Below, one piece after another: positions 22,660 to 31,281 of a stretch of DNA of 35,442 nt. This stretch comes from an uncultured Eubacteriales bacterium. GTDB lineage: Bacteria > Bacillota > Clostridia > Oscillospirales > Oscillospiraceae. Both the position numbers and the translations under genes were made by a program. Position 1 is the first letter of the stretch; every line of letters begins with the position of its first letter. The DNA lies in NCBI GenBank assembly GCA_900547745.1, contig URHT01000019.1, forward strand, positions 1 to 35,442. The letters are read 5' to 3'. The notes beneath the pieces were generated by a model. That model did not search any database, had not been told where the DNA came from, and saw nothing but the letters and a program-made list of their open reading frames with translations.

Positions 22660-25600
22660 TCATTCGCCGTCACGGCGCTTCCGGCGCAGCAGCGCCAGAC
22701 CTGCCAGCGATGTCACCGCCGTCACAGCGCTGACGCCGGTACCGGCATCGAAGGTGGCGGGGCTGGCCTTGCCGCCCTCGCTGTCAGCCGCGGTGCCCAG
22801 CCGGGGGATGATGATATCGTCCCGGCTGATCTCCTTGGCCCCGCCGGCATCGGCAAAGTATTTCCCGCAGGTCCGGCACGTCCAGTATTCGATGCGGCCC
22901 GTGACAAAGGCGCCCGGTTCCTTGGCCGCCGTGTGCTTCAGGTCGTGGTTGGCGGTATCCACCGCGCCGTAGGACTGCCCGCACACGCTGCACACCGCCT
23001 TGGCGGTGCAGGTGGCCGTGCCGCCGGTGTGTCCGGAGATGGTCTGGCCGCAAGCCTCACACATGTGGTCCCTATCCGCATCCACGCAGCTCTTCGTCTC
23101 CGTGTGAGCGCCGTCCCGCTTGCAGGCGCGGGTGTGGGTGTTGTCGCTGCCGCTCGTCCACGGGCCCCACTCGTGGCCCAGCGCGGGGAGCGTACTGCCG
23201 CACACCGTGCATTTCACCGCGTCTGTGCAGGTGGGCTGTGCCGTGCTGCCCTTGTGGCCGCACACTGTCCATTTGGCCGTCAGGGTCATGTCCTCCGTCA
23301 CGACGGCGGCGAAGTCATACGCTTCTTCGCCCAGATACCAACCCCCGAAGGCATAGCCGGTCTTTTGCGGGGCGGCGGGTTTCTTTGCCTTCTCGCCGTA
23401 GGCCACAGGCTGCGCGTCCACGGCGCTGCCGCCGGTGCTATCAAAGGTCACCGTGTAGGTGTTCGCTGTCCATTTTGCATACAATGTTATGTTATCGGTA
23501 ACTGTATCGCTTGCATGATCCCACGCCGTGCCGTCGGCCTTGTTCCAGCCGCCGAAGGTGTAGCCCGTGCGGGGGTCGGGTTTGATTTCGTTGGAGATAT
23601 CCTTGCCTTGGAGGAAATAGCGCGTTGTGTGCGACATATTGCCGCCCGCCGTATCAAAGGCGACCTTGTGGTAGCTGTAACCGTTTGCACCAACCGGTTC
23701 CTCTCCAACGATGCCCAAGGGGCTGTGTGCGCCGCTGAACTGAGTCTGCGCGTCGTTGTTTATTATCAGTCCGCTGAATGTGCTGCCGCTGCCTTGGATT
23801 GCACTGTTTCTTTCAAGCACAACCGTGCCGCCCACCATGCCGCCGCCTGCGTTCATCGTGCCGTTTTTCAGGTAGAGGGCGCTGCCGTTGACTGCCGTGC
23901 AGTCGGCGATAGAGCCGCCGGTCATGGTGAATGTGCTGTCGTTGCTGATGTACACAGCGCCGCCATCGCCGGCCGGACTTGTAACGACACAATTTGTGAT
24001 ACTGCCGCTATTCATGATGAATTTGCCGTTGAGCACGTACACAGCGCCGCCGGCGAAGTCGGTCTTGCAGCCAATGATGCTGCCACCGTTCATGATAAAC
24101 GTGCCATTCCTGGCAGACACAGCGCCGCCAACACCGGAAGTAGAGCAACCAATGATATTGCCGACGTTCATGGTAACTGTGCCACGCGAGCCGGCAATTA
24201 TAGCGCTGCTGCCGTCGCTGCCGCCGGTGATGACGCCGCCGGAGACGGTCTTATCGCCGTTTTCATCCAGTTTCCACAGGCCGTCGTTGTCCGTGAACTT
24301 GTGGTGTTTAGTGGGGTCGCTGTCGATGATGGTCAGTTGGTTTGAATGATACCATGGGTCGCCACTAAGGGCTGAGACTGAGATATGCTTTCCTCCCAGA
24401 TCGAGGACATAGCCGTTGAGGTCAAGGGTGACCTTGCGGTTATTGGTGATCTGCAGTTCGTTGGAAAGCTTGATGTCGCTCGTGAGGCGGATAACATCGC
24501 TGCTGCTGTCGGCCAGGGCGGCGGTGAGGGTGGACTCATCGGTCACAGGGACGTACAGGCTGCCGGTGAGGGTGAGTTTCTCGGTGACGAGGGTAGTTTT
24601 CTCCCACTTCGCGCCGTCCTTGTACCAGCCATCGAAGGTGTAGCCGGGCTTGGCGGGATTGGGCAGGGTGATCTGATTGCCGGACTGCAGAACCTGGATA
24701 GCGTAGTCGGCGTCGTTGATGCGGTAGGTCACGATGAGGCCGGAGATCTTGTTTCCGAGGTCTTGGATGCTGCCGTAGAACGTGCCGCCGGTGACGCTGC
24801 TATCATTGTTATCATTAACATACATGGCATCCGAGCCCATTCCGCCGGCCGTGCAGCCGATGATCTTCACGTCGCCGTTGATGGTGAGCGTACCGGCGTC
24901 AGAGATGCCGCCGCCATACAGTAGAAACCCACCTTTCGCATGGCAGTCCCGGATCTCCGCCGTGCCGGACAGGGTGGTGCGACCAATATCACCTCGCACT
25001 TCGCCATCATTGCGGATGCCGCCGCCATAAGCATGCCCATATTCATCAGCCACCGCCGTGCATCCCACGATGCTGCCGCCGGTCATGGTGAACTGACCGC
25101 CTTTAGCGACAAACACGCCGCCGCCAAAAGCAATATACCCCTCAGCTTTGCAGCCCACGATGCTGCCGCCGGTCATAGTGAACCGGCCGCCGCCATCCAC
25201 ATACACACCGCCGCCGTAGCCATTGTTGTTCCTGTCTGTAAGGCCCGTGCCGCCGGTGATGATTCCGCCCCTGACGATCTCTGTGCCGTTTTGCTCATCC
25301 AGTACCCACAGGCCGTCGGCATTGGAGACAAATTTATGTTCCACATTGGGGCGGCTGTCGATGACGGTCAGGTCGCCGCCGCTTACAATCTCAAACACGC
25401 TGCCATTGGCAGTCGTGTCAGCATACCGCAGCACATAGCCGTTCAAATCTACCGTGACCGTACCCGTGACCCGCAGCGTGCCGGAGATGGTCACGTCCTC
25501 CGCCAGCGTATACACGCCGCTGCCCAGGCCGTTGGCGACATAGGCGTCGATGTTGTCCGCTTTCAATTCTGTTCCGGCGGTTCCGGCAAGCGCCCGCACT

Positions 25601-25710
25601 GATACGCCGGCGTCCTCGCCCATGGCGTAGTTCGCCGCCAGCACCTGCACCGGCAGCAGCGTCAGCGCCATGCACAGCGCCATCAGGGTGGAAATGATCC
25701 GTTTTCTCAT
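22660..25710 (-). CDS. Large secreted surface protein: beta-helix, InlB-type repeats, CxxC modules, C-terminal anchor
   Basis: A 1016-residue extracellular protein. A signal peptide (MRKRIISTLMALCMALTLLP...LAA) is followed by two similar modules (~65-330 and ~390-650), each opening with V[DT]LDLNGYVL-type text. Both carry rows of GG.F.MTGGSI.GC repeats typical of right-handed beta-helices. InlB/Flg_new repeats (YTFDGWYKDG; YTFGGWNKADG; YAFGGWYLGEEAYDF) lie at ~335-390 and ~670-830. CxxC pairs (CTVCGS, CEACGQ, CSVCGQ, CRTCGK) fill ~835-960. The end SPATFDAG, a hydrophobic stretch and RRKRRDGE look like a variant sorting signal. It is translated with the TetR gene (ATGA overlap). Adhesion or cell-surface display is inferred. 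Confidence 0.85.
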   Translation of the reverse strand: MRKRIISTLMALCMALTLLPVQVLAANYAMGEDAGVSVRALAGTAGTELKADNIDAYVANGLGSGVYTLAEDVTISGTLRVTGTVTVDLNGYVLRYADTTANGSVFEIVSGGDLTVIDSRPNVEHKFVSNADGLWVLDEQNGTEIVRGGIITGGTGLTDRNNNGYGGGVYVDGGGRFTMTGGSIVGCKAEGYIAFGGGVFVAKGGQFTMTGGSIVGCTAVADEYGHAYGGGIRNDGEVRGDIGRTTLSGTAEIRDCHAKGGFLLYGGGISDAGTLTINGDVKIIGCTAGGMGSDAMYVNDNNDSSVTGGTFYGSIQDLGNKISGLIVTYRINDADYAIQVLQSGNQITLPNPAKPGYTFDGWYKDGAKWEKTTLVTEKLTLTGSLYVPVTDESTLTAALADSSSDVIRLTSDIKLSNELQITNNRKVTLDLNGYVLDLGGKHISVSALSGDPWYHSNQLTIIDSDPTKHHKFTDNDGLWKLDENGDKTVSGGVITGGSDGSSAIIAGSRGTVTMNVGNIIGCSTSGVGGAVSARNGTFIMNGGSIIGCKTDFAGGAVYVLNGKFIMNSGSITNCVVTSPAGDGGAVYISNDSTFTMTGGSIADCTAVNGSALYLKNGTMNAGGGMVGGTVVLERNSAIQGSGSTFSGLIINNDAQTQFSGAHSPLGIVGEEPVGANGYSYHKVAFDTAGGNMSHTTRYFLQGKDISNEIKPDPRTGYTFGGWNKADGTAWDHASDTVTDNITLYAKWTANTYTVTFDSTGGSAVDAQPVAYGEKAKKPAAPQKTGYAFGGWYLGEEAYDFAAVVTEDMTLTAKWTVCGHKGSTAQPTCTDAVKCTVCGSTLPALGHEWGPWTSGSDNTHTRACKRDGAHTETKSCVDADRDHMCEACGQTISGHTGGTATCTAKAVCSVCGQSYGAVDTANHDLKHTAAKEPGAFVTGRIEYWTCRTCGKYFADAGGAKEISRDDIIIPRLGTAADSEGGKASPATFDAGTGVSAVTAVTSLAGLALLRRKRRDGE

Positions 25711-26423
25711 GCCTGCTCCTCCTTTTCCTCTGCGGGCATCCCGCCCAGATGGAAGTCGTACCGCATCTCCAGCGCGTGGAACAGCTGCTCCATGATGCGC
25801 TGGGCCACCGCCCGGACATCCATGGTGCGCAGGAACGCCAGCACCTGCTGCAATTCCTCCTCCGGCACTCTGTAGCCCCGCAGGCTCAGTGTCAGAAAGC
25901 TCTCCAGCTTCCGCTCCAGCGTCAGCGTCTCGTCGCAGGGGTACGCCATGTAGCCCCGCATCAGGCCCGCCGACCCGATCTCCATGTGGAAAAAGTCCTC
26001 CGCCGTCCGCTCCGGCTGGTACGGCCCGAAGATCTCGTACAGCTCACGGGCTGTCTCCCGGAAAATATAGCCCGACGCCTCCTGCTGGGTGTAGGCCTCG
26101 ATGTATATCTCCCGCAGGTTCTCGTTGAGCTCCGTCAGCGTCATCTGGATCGCCGTCTCCGCCGCGTAGACGTACACCGGCGGCAGCCGTCCGCCGATGG
26201 CGCTCCGCGCCGCGCCGAACTGGCTGGTGAACATAAAGGCCACCAGCTCCGTCAGTACGCCGTCCTTGGCCCGGAAGATGTTCTGGAAGCTGCTGTTGGA
26301 CACCCCCGCACCCTGCACGATCTGTGCCACGGTGGTTTTTTTGTAGCCCTGCTCCAGAAACAGCTTGACACAGACGGCCAATATCCGCCGTTTCGCCGGC
26401 AGGCTGGCGTTGGTCAGCGCCAT
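25707..26423 (-). CDS. TetR-family transcriptional regulator
   Basis: A 238-residue regulator. The N-terminal helix-turn-helix (~12-60) reads RRILAVCVKLFLEQGYKKTT then VAQIVQGAGVSNSSFQNIF, a clear TetR DNA-binding domain; the ~180-residue C-terminal ligand/dimer domain has no recognisable ligand signature. I use the ATG at 26421-26423, eight bases after AAGGGG; an in-frame GTG three codons earlier overlaps that site. Its last codons supply the ribosome binding site (AAGGAGG) for the surface protein gene, whose start overlaps its stop. A perfect inverted repeat just upstream points to autoregulation of both genes. Confidence 0.9.
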   Translation of the reverse strand: MALTNASLPAKRRILAVCVKLFLEQGYKKTTVAQIVQGAGVSNSSFQNIFRAKDGVLTELVAFMFTSQFGAARSAIGGRLPPVYVYAAETAIQMTLTELNENLREIYIEAYTQQEASGYIFRETARELYEIFGPYQPERTAEDFFHMEIGSAGLMRGYMAYPCDETLTLERKLESFLTLSLRGYRVPEEELQQVLAFLRTMDVRAVAQRIMEQLFHALEMRYDFHLGGMPAEEKEEQA

Positions 26424-26447
26424 GTCGGCCACCCCTTTCTCTCTTAC

Positions 26448-26463
26448 ATGGCATGTGTGCCAT
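26448..26463. promoter_or_regulatory. Putative TetR operator
   Basis: ATGGCATGTGTGCCAT is a perfect 6-4-6 inverted repeat 24 bp before the regulator's start codon and immediately downstream of the -10 box, so a bound repressor would block initiation. TetR proteins usually bind palindromes of about this size at their own promoters. Confidence 0.7.
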
Positions 26464-26464
26464 C

Positions 26465-26494
26465 ATCATAGCATATCCACTGTCCGCGGCGCAA
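26465..26494 (-). promoter_or_regulatory. Promoter of the tetR-surface protein operon
   Basis: Minus strand: TTGCGC (26494-26489), 18-base spacer, TATGAT (26470-26465), directly abutting the inverted repeat at 26448-26463. Confidence 0.5.
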
Positions 26495-26524
26495 GGGTTT
26501 TTGCAAATTTTCCCGGCTCCCGGC

Positions 26525-26565
26525 AAAAAAAGAGCACCGCGCACAGAAAAACTGTGTGCGGTGCC
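26525..26565 (-). terminator. Terminator of ptsH
   Basis: On the minus strand GCACCGCACACAG and CTGTGCGCGGTGC form a 13-bp stem (26564-26552 with 26546-26534; one G-U-type mismatch) with a five-T loop, followed by TCTTTTTTT. It separates ptsH from the tetR operon downstream. Confidence 0.9.
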
Positions 26566-26578
26566 GTTTTCTTGTGTG

Positions 26579-26842
26579 TTATTCCCCGATCTGGTTCTCG
26601 ATCAGGTCGGCCAGCGCGTCCACGGCCTCCTTCTCGTCGGAGCCGTCGGCGATCAGCGTGATGACGGTGCCCTGCACGATACCGAGACTCAGCACGCCCA
26701 GCAAGCTCTTGGCGTTGACGCGGCGCTCCTCCTTCTCCACCCAGATGCCGCTCTTGAACTCGTTGGCCTTCTGGATAAAATAGGTGGCGGGTCTGGCGTG
26801 CAGACCGACTTCATTCTTGACCGTGATTTCCCGTGTATACAT
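26579..26842 (-). CDS. ptsH: Phosphocarrier protein HPr
   Basis: An 87-residue protein, MYTREITVKNEVGLHARPA..., with the phospho-accepting His15 in GLHARPA and the regulatory Ser46 in VNAKSLLGVLSLGI, both at canonical positions. HPr relays phosphate from enzyme I to sugar permeases and, phosphorylated on Ser46 in Firmicutes, works with CcpA. The presence of His15 argues against Crh. The ATG at 26840-26842 is nine bases from GGAG and starts the conserved domain; the frame is open a little further upstream. It is a single-gene unit with its own promoter and terminator, without ptsI nearby. Confidence 0.94.
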   Translation of the reverse strand: MYTREITVKNEVGLHARPATYFIQKANEFKSGIWVEKEERRVNAKSLLGVLSLGIVQGTVITLIADGSDEKEAVDALADLIENQIGE

Positions 26843-26907
26843 GGAACAGCACTCCTTATGCAGCAATTTTTTCAGAAACTGTGAAAAAGGTCACTTACAG
26901 CATTCTC

Positions 26908-26936
26908 ATTATACCGAAAGTCCCTGTGAAATGCAA
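26908..26936 (-). promoter_or_regulatory. Promoter of ptsH
   Basis: Minus strand: TTGCAT (26936-26931), 17-base spacer, perfect TATAAT (26913-26908), giving a leader of about 60 nt. Confidence 0.8.
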
Positions 26937-27013
26937 TGGGCATTGATACGAAATTTGTATCGCCCCACCATACTTTCCCCGAGCAATTCGTCGAATTAGA
27001 CAAACTCCGCCGG

Positions 27014-29416
27014 TCATTTCAGCTCCACCACGGTCACACCGGCCTCGCCCTCGCCGTACCGGCCCAGCCGGAAGCTCTTAACGGCCCGGTTTTTCTTCAG
27101 CAGCTGGTGGACGGCGGCCCGCAGCGCGCCGGTGCCCTTGCCGTGGATGATGGTGACGGTGCCCAGCTTGGCCCGCTGCGCCGCGTCCAGATAGTTCTCC
27201 ACCACGCTCTCGGCCTCCAGCGTCTCCAAGCCCCGGATATCCAGCTCGGCGGAGGCGCGGGTGCCGCTATTGATCTGCACCGTGCCGCCGCTGGCGGCCC
27301 GGGACTTGGCAGCCTGCTTTTTCTTCTCCTCGATCTCCTCCGCCGTTTCCAACAGCCGCACCTGCGCGGCCTTGACGGTCATCTTCATTTTCCCCGCCTG
27401 CAAAAGCAGGGTGCCGTCACCGTTGACAGCCAGTACCGCCGCCGCTGTCCGGACGCCGGCCAACTCCACCGTGTCGCCCACGGCGATGGGGCGGCTGGGG
27501 GCCGGGATAGGCTCCTGCTGCTCATCCCTCTGGTGCAGCGCCGCCTCCGCCTCCTTCAGGCGGCGGCGGACATCGGCCTTGCCGTCGTTCACCGTCTGAT
27601 AGTCGCTGCGCTGCTGCTGCTTTCGCAGCTCGTCCAGCTCGGCAAACACCTGCTCCGCCTGCTGCTGGGCCTGCCGCACGATGCGCCGGGCCTCAGCCTC
27701 GCCCTTGGTGCGGGCGTTGTCCTTGGCCTTCTCCATCTGCTCCCGGAATGTCCGGGCCTTGCGTGCGTCCTCCTCCCGCTGCTGCCACAGGCGGTCCGCC
27801 TCCGTCTGGGCCTTCTCCAACCGCTGGCGCTTCTCCTCCAGCTGGGTCAGCACGTCCTCAAACCGGACAGATTCGCTGTCCATCTGGGCCTTGGCCGTTT
27901 CGATAACGCTTTCATCCAGTCCCAGCCGCCGGGAGATGGCAAAGGCATTGGACTTGCCGGGAATGCCGATGAGCAGCCGGTAGGTGGGCCGCAGGGTCTG
28001 CACATCGAACTCACAGCTGGCGTTTTCCACCCCCGCCGTGGTCATGGCGAAGGTCTTCAGCTCCGCGTAGTGGGTGGTGGCCGCCGTCAGCGCCCCCTTT
28101 CCCCGCACGTCCTGAATGATGGCGATGGCCAGCGCCGCGCCCTCCACCGGGTCTGTACCCGCGCCCAGCTCATCGAACAGGATGAGGCTCCTGTCGTCGG
28201 CCTGCTTTAAGATCTCCACCGTGTTTGCCATGTGTGCGGAGAAGGTAGACAGGCTCTGCTCGATGCTCTGCTCGTCGCCCACGTCCGCCAGAATACGGGA
28301 GAACACCTGCACGGCGCTCTGGTCACCGGCAGGGATGTGCAGGCCGCACTGCGCCATCAGACTTAAAAGTCCAATGGTCTTCAGGGTCACGGTCTTGCCG
28401 CCGGTATTGGGGCCGGTGATGACCAGCGTATCAAACCGTCCGCCCAGCTCCACCGTCACCGGTACGGCCTTGGCCTGATCCAGCAGCGGGTGCCGCGCCC
28501 GCTTCAGGTCGATACCGCCCCGCTTGCGCACCAGCGGCCGTCCCGCGTCCATGGCGTAGCTCAGCTGCGCCCGGGCAAAGATGGCGTCCAGCTGCACCAG
28601 CACGTCGTAGTTATAGAGGATCGTCTCCCGCTGGGCGGCGCACTCGCCGGACAGGATGCGCAGGATGCGGTCGATCTCCTTGTCCTCCTTGGCCTCCAGC
28701 TCCTTCATCTCGTTGTTGGCCTGCACCACGCCCATGGGCTCCACAAACAGTGTGGCGCCGGAGGAGGATACGTCGTGAACAAGTCCCGGCAGGCTGCCCT
28801 TGCACTCCGCCTTCACCGGCACCACGAACCGCCCGTCACGCTGGGTAATGAGGGCCTCCTGCAATACCTTGGCGTAGGACGGCGAGGAGATAATGCGCTG
28901 CAGGATCTGGCGTCCCTTGGTGGCCGCCACCCGCATCTGCCGCCGGATGTCCGCCAGCTCGGGACTGGCGGTGTCGGCGATAGTCTCCTCGTCCAGAATA
29001 GCCCCGCGTATCCTGTCCTCCAGGTACTTGTTGGGCCGCAGGGCGGAGAACAGCCGGTCGATGGCCGTGGGCTCCCCCTGCCGGTCCGCATCGTAGTCGC
29101 TGACCCGCCGGGTGGCCGTCAGCACCCCGGCGATATCCAGCAGCTCCCGGGTATTCAGCATACCGCCGTGGTCGGCGCGGTTCAGCGGCTGCGCCACATC
29201 CTTCACGCCGGTGAAGGACGGGCTGCCGCGGAGCCCCAGCCGGGTCTTGGCCGCATCCGTCTCGTCCAGCAGATGGCTGACCGTCTCCGCCTCGGTGGAA
29301 GGCCGCAGCCGGCGGCACCGTTCCTTGGCCTCGTCGCTGACGGCCCGCTGTGCCAGCAGCTCCAGCACGGCGGGCAGCTCCAGCGTCCGCATGGATTTTT
29401 CAAATAAGTCGCTCAT
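27014..29416 (-). CDS. mutS2: Endonuclease MutS2
   Basis: An 800-residue MutS-like ATPase. The core/lever region is followed by Walker A GPNTGGKT (335-342), the Walker B segment ILFDELGAGTDPVEGAALA and the signature region FSAHMANTVEIL. A long charged coiled coil follows, and the C-terminal Smr nuclease domain has LDIRG and IHGKGTGALR. MutS2 acts on branched DNA and, in B. subtilis, on collided ribosomes. The start ATG (29414-29416) has AGGA eight bases upstream and lies 15 bp after recO, so it ends the yqfC-to-mutS2 gene train. Confidence 0.95.
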   Translation of the reverse strand: MSDLFEKSMRTLELPAVLELLAQRAVSDEAKERCRRLRPSTEAETVSHLLDETDAAKTRLGLRGSPSFTGVKDVAQPLNRADHGGMLNTRELLDIAGVLTATRRVSDYDADRQGEPTAIDRLFSALRPNKYLEDRIRGAILDEETIADTASPELADIRRQMRVAATKGRQILQRIISSPSYAKVLQEALITQRDGRFVVPVKAECKGSLPGLVHDVSSSGATLFVEPMGVVQANNEMKELEAKEDKEIDRILRILSGECAAQRETILYNYDVLVQLDAIFARAQLSYAMDAGRPLVRKRGGIDLKRARHPLLDQAKAVPVTVELGGRFDTLVITGPNTGGKTVTLKTIGLLSLMAQCGLHIPAGDQSAVQVFSRILADVGDEQSIEQSLSTFSAHMANTVEILKQADDRSLILFDELGAGTDPVEGAALAIAIIQDVRGKGALTAATTHYAELKTFAMTTAGVENASCEFDVQTLRPTYRLLIGIPGKSNAFAISRRLGLDESVIETAKAQMDSESVRFEDVLTQLEEKRQRLEKAQTEADRLWQQREEDARKARTFREQMEKAKDNARTKGEAEARRIVRQAQQQAEQVFAELDELRKQQQRSDYQTVNDGKADVRRRLKEAEAALHQRDEQQEPIPAPSRPIAVGDTVELAGVRTAAAVLAVNGDGTLLLQAGKMKMTVKAAQVRLLETAEEIEEKKKQAAKSRAASGGTVQINSGTRASAELDIRGLETLEAESVVENYLDAAQRAKLGTVTIIHGKGTGALRAAVHQLLKKNRAVKSFRLGRYGEGEAGVTVVELK

Positions 29417-29431
29417 ATGTATGTCCTCATG

Positions 29432-30184
29432 TTACCCCAAAAGGGATTTGTAGTAGTCCAGTGTCCGGAAGCTCCTCTCCAGCTGGCTGGCGGCGAAGGC
29501 TTCCCCCGCCTGATCCAGCCCCCGCAGCGCCGCGGGCTCCAGCGCAAAGGCGTACAGCCTCCGGCTGTCGCAGTACAGGATATGCCGCAGCGCCGCCAGA
29601 CCTGCCGCCGTCAGGGGCATACTCAGCCCGCCGGGCTGCTTGCAGCCGCCGCAGTGTACCACGCCGCGAAGCACATCCAGCATAGGGGCCTCCGGCTTCT
29701 CCCGGCCGCACACGGCGCACTCTGACGCCAATGGCTCAAAGCCCGCCAGCGCCAGCAGGCGGAACTGGTACGCCGCCTTCACCAGCCGGGGCTCCTTGCC
29801 CAGATAGCACAGGGCGTACAGCGCGTTCAGCAGCAGCGACAGGATCTCCGGCGACGCCGTTTCCTCGGCGCATACCGCCTCCGCCAGCTCCGTGAAGTAG
29901 GACGCCAGCGACAGAAGCACAATGTCCCGCCGCACGCCGTCGAACAGCTCCACAGTGGAGGCCTCATCCAGCATATACCAGCTCCCCCGCTTGTACAGCG
30001 TCAGCTCCGAGTAGGCCAGCAGCTGGCAGGCGGCGGCGATGCGGCTGTTTTTCCGCCGCGCCCCCCGCGCAATGAGGGGGATCCTCCCCATGTCCGGCGT
30101 CAGCACCGTCAGGATCTTGTCCGTCTCCTTTGTCTCCGTGACCCGCAGCACAAGGCCGGTGGTCACTGTTTTTCCGTTTTGCAT
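29432..30184 (-). CDS. recO: DNA repair protein RecO
   Basis: A 250-residue RecO: N-terminal OB fold (MQNGKTVTTGLVLRVTETKE, then LTVLTPDMGRIPLIARGARR) and C-terminal helical domain with a Cys4 zinc site (CAVCGREKPEAP then HCGGCKQPG). RecO helps load RecA on SSB-coated DNA with RecR. ATG at 30182-30184 is four bases from AGGAGG, a short spacing. The start lies inside the end of the small yqzL-like gene, so translation is probably coupled. Confidence 0.94.
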   Translation of the reverse strand: MQNGKTVTTGLVLRVTETKETDKILTVLTPDMGRIPLIARGARRKNSRIAAACQLLAYSELTLYKRGSWYMLDEASTVELFDGVRRDIVLLSLASYFTELAEAVCAEETASPEILSLLLNALYALCYLGKEPRLVKAAYQFRLLALAGFEPLASECAVCGREKPEAPMLDVLRGVVHCGGCKQPGGLSMPLTAAGLAALRHILYCDSRRLYAFALEPAALRGLDQAGEAFAASQLERSFRTLDYYKSLLG

Positions 30185-30261
30185 ACCGCCTCCTGTTGGC
30201 CGCGCCACAGCAGATACGCCTCCGGTGCGCCGGTGTCGCGGAACAGCTCCCAGTAGTCCAT
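30163..30261 (-). CDS. YqzL-like small protein
   Basis: A 32-residue ORF from ATG 30259-30261, with GGAGG eight bases upstream, to TGA at 30163-30165. It begins MDYWELFRDTGAPEAYLLWR, which fits the pattern of YqzL-type proteins (aromatic N-terminus, then TG..E.YLL). B. subtilis has yqzL in the same place, between era and recO. It overlaps the first 22 bases of recO in another frame. The function of the family is unknown. Ribosome binding site, position and similarity support a real gene. Confidence 0.75.
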   Translation of the reverse strand: MDYWELFRDTGAPEAYLLWRGQQEAVCKTEKQ

Positions 30262-30327
30262 GGCCGTCACCTCCCTGCCATTAGCATGGAGGTCTGCGGC
30301 GGAATTATCACTGGGAATGCTTGGTGG

Positions 30328-31233
30328 TTACTCCTCCGTATACCCCTGACTGCGGATAAAATTCACATTGTCCCGCCAGTTTTCCTTGACCTTCACCCAT
30401 GTCTCCATGTACACCTTGGTACCCATGAACCTCTCGATGTCCCGCCGGGCCAGTGAGCTGATGCGCTTGAGCATCTCGCCGCCCTTTCCGATGATAATGC
30501 CCTTGTGGCTGGCCTTTTCGCAGTAGATGGTCACATCCAGATCGATGATGCCGCTGTCCTCCCGCTCGGAGAACCGCGTCACCTCCACCGCCGTGCCGTG
30601 GGGGATCTCCTTGTCCAGACACCGCAGCATCTTCTCCCGCACGATCTCGGCGCACACCTGACTGTCCGGCTGATCGGTGGTCATACCGTCGGGGAACAGC
30701 TGCGGGCCCTCCTGCGCGTACTTGGCCAGCTGGGTCATCAGGTCGTCCAGTCCGTCCCCCGTCCGGGCGGAGATGGGGATGATGGCGTCGAACCCGTCAT
30801 ACGCCTCGCTGTACGCGGCGATGACCTCCAGCAGTGTGTCCTTCTTTTCCACCGTGTCGATCTTGTTGATGCCCAGCACGCAGGGCAGCCGCTCCTCCCG
30901 GATGCGCTGGAGCAAAATGCGCTCCGGCTCGCCCACATGGGCGATGGACTCCACCAGCAGCAGCGCGCACTCCACGTTGCTCAGGCTCTCCCGCACCACC
31001 TTGACCATGTAGTCGCCCAAACGGCTGCGGGGCTTGTGCAGACCCGGCGTGTCCAGCAGGACGTACTGGGTGTCGCCCCGGTTCACCACGCCGTAAATAC
31101 GGTTGCGGGTAGTCTGGGGCTTGTCCGACACGATGGCGATCTTCTCGCCCACCAGTGCGTTGGTCAGGCTGGACTTGCCCACGTTGGGCCGTCCGCACAC
31201 GGTGATCATGGCAGTTTTCGTTACGTTTTCCAT
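30328..31233 (-). CDS. era: GTPase Era
   Basis: A 301-residue GTPase needed for 30S maturation. G1 is GRPNVGKS (14-21), switch segment TTRNRIYG, G3 DTPGLHKP, G4 NKID. The C-terminal KH domain has IIIGKGGEMLKRISSLAR and binds the 3' end of 16S rRNA. ATG at 31231-31233. It follows ybeY directly; cdd and dgkA, which often sit between the two in Firmicutes, are absent. Confidence 0.97.
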   Translation of the reverse strand: MENVTKTAMITVCGRPNVGKSSLTNALVGEKIAIVSDKPQTTRNRIYGVVNRGDTQYVLLDTPGLHKPRSRLGDYMVKVVRESLSNVECALLLVESIAHVGEPERILLQRIREERLPCVLGINKIDTVEKKDTLLEVIAAYSEAYDGFDAIIPISARTGDGLDDLMTQLAKYAQEGPQLFPDGMTTDQPDSQVCAEIVREKMLRCLDKEIPHGTAVEVTRFSEREDSGIIDLDVTIYCEKASHKGIIIGKGGEMLKRISSLARRDIERFMGTKVYMETWVKVKENWRDNVNFIRSQGYTEE

Positions 31234-31281
31234 CAGGTGATCCTCAACTTTCTTTCATTTGAGCAATTTTTTGTGTACGTC

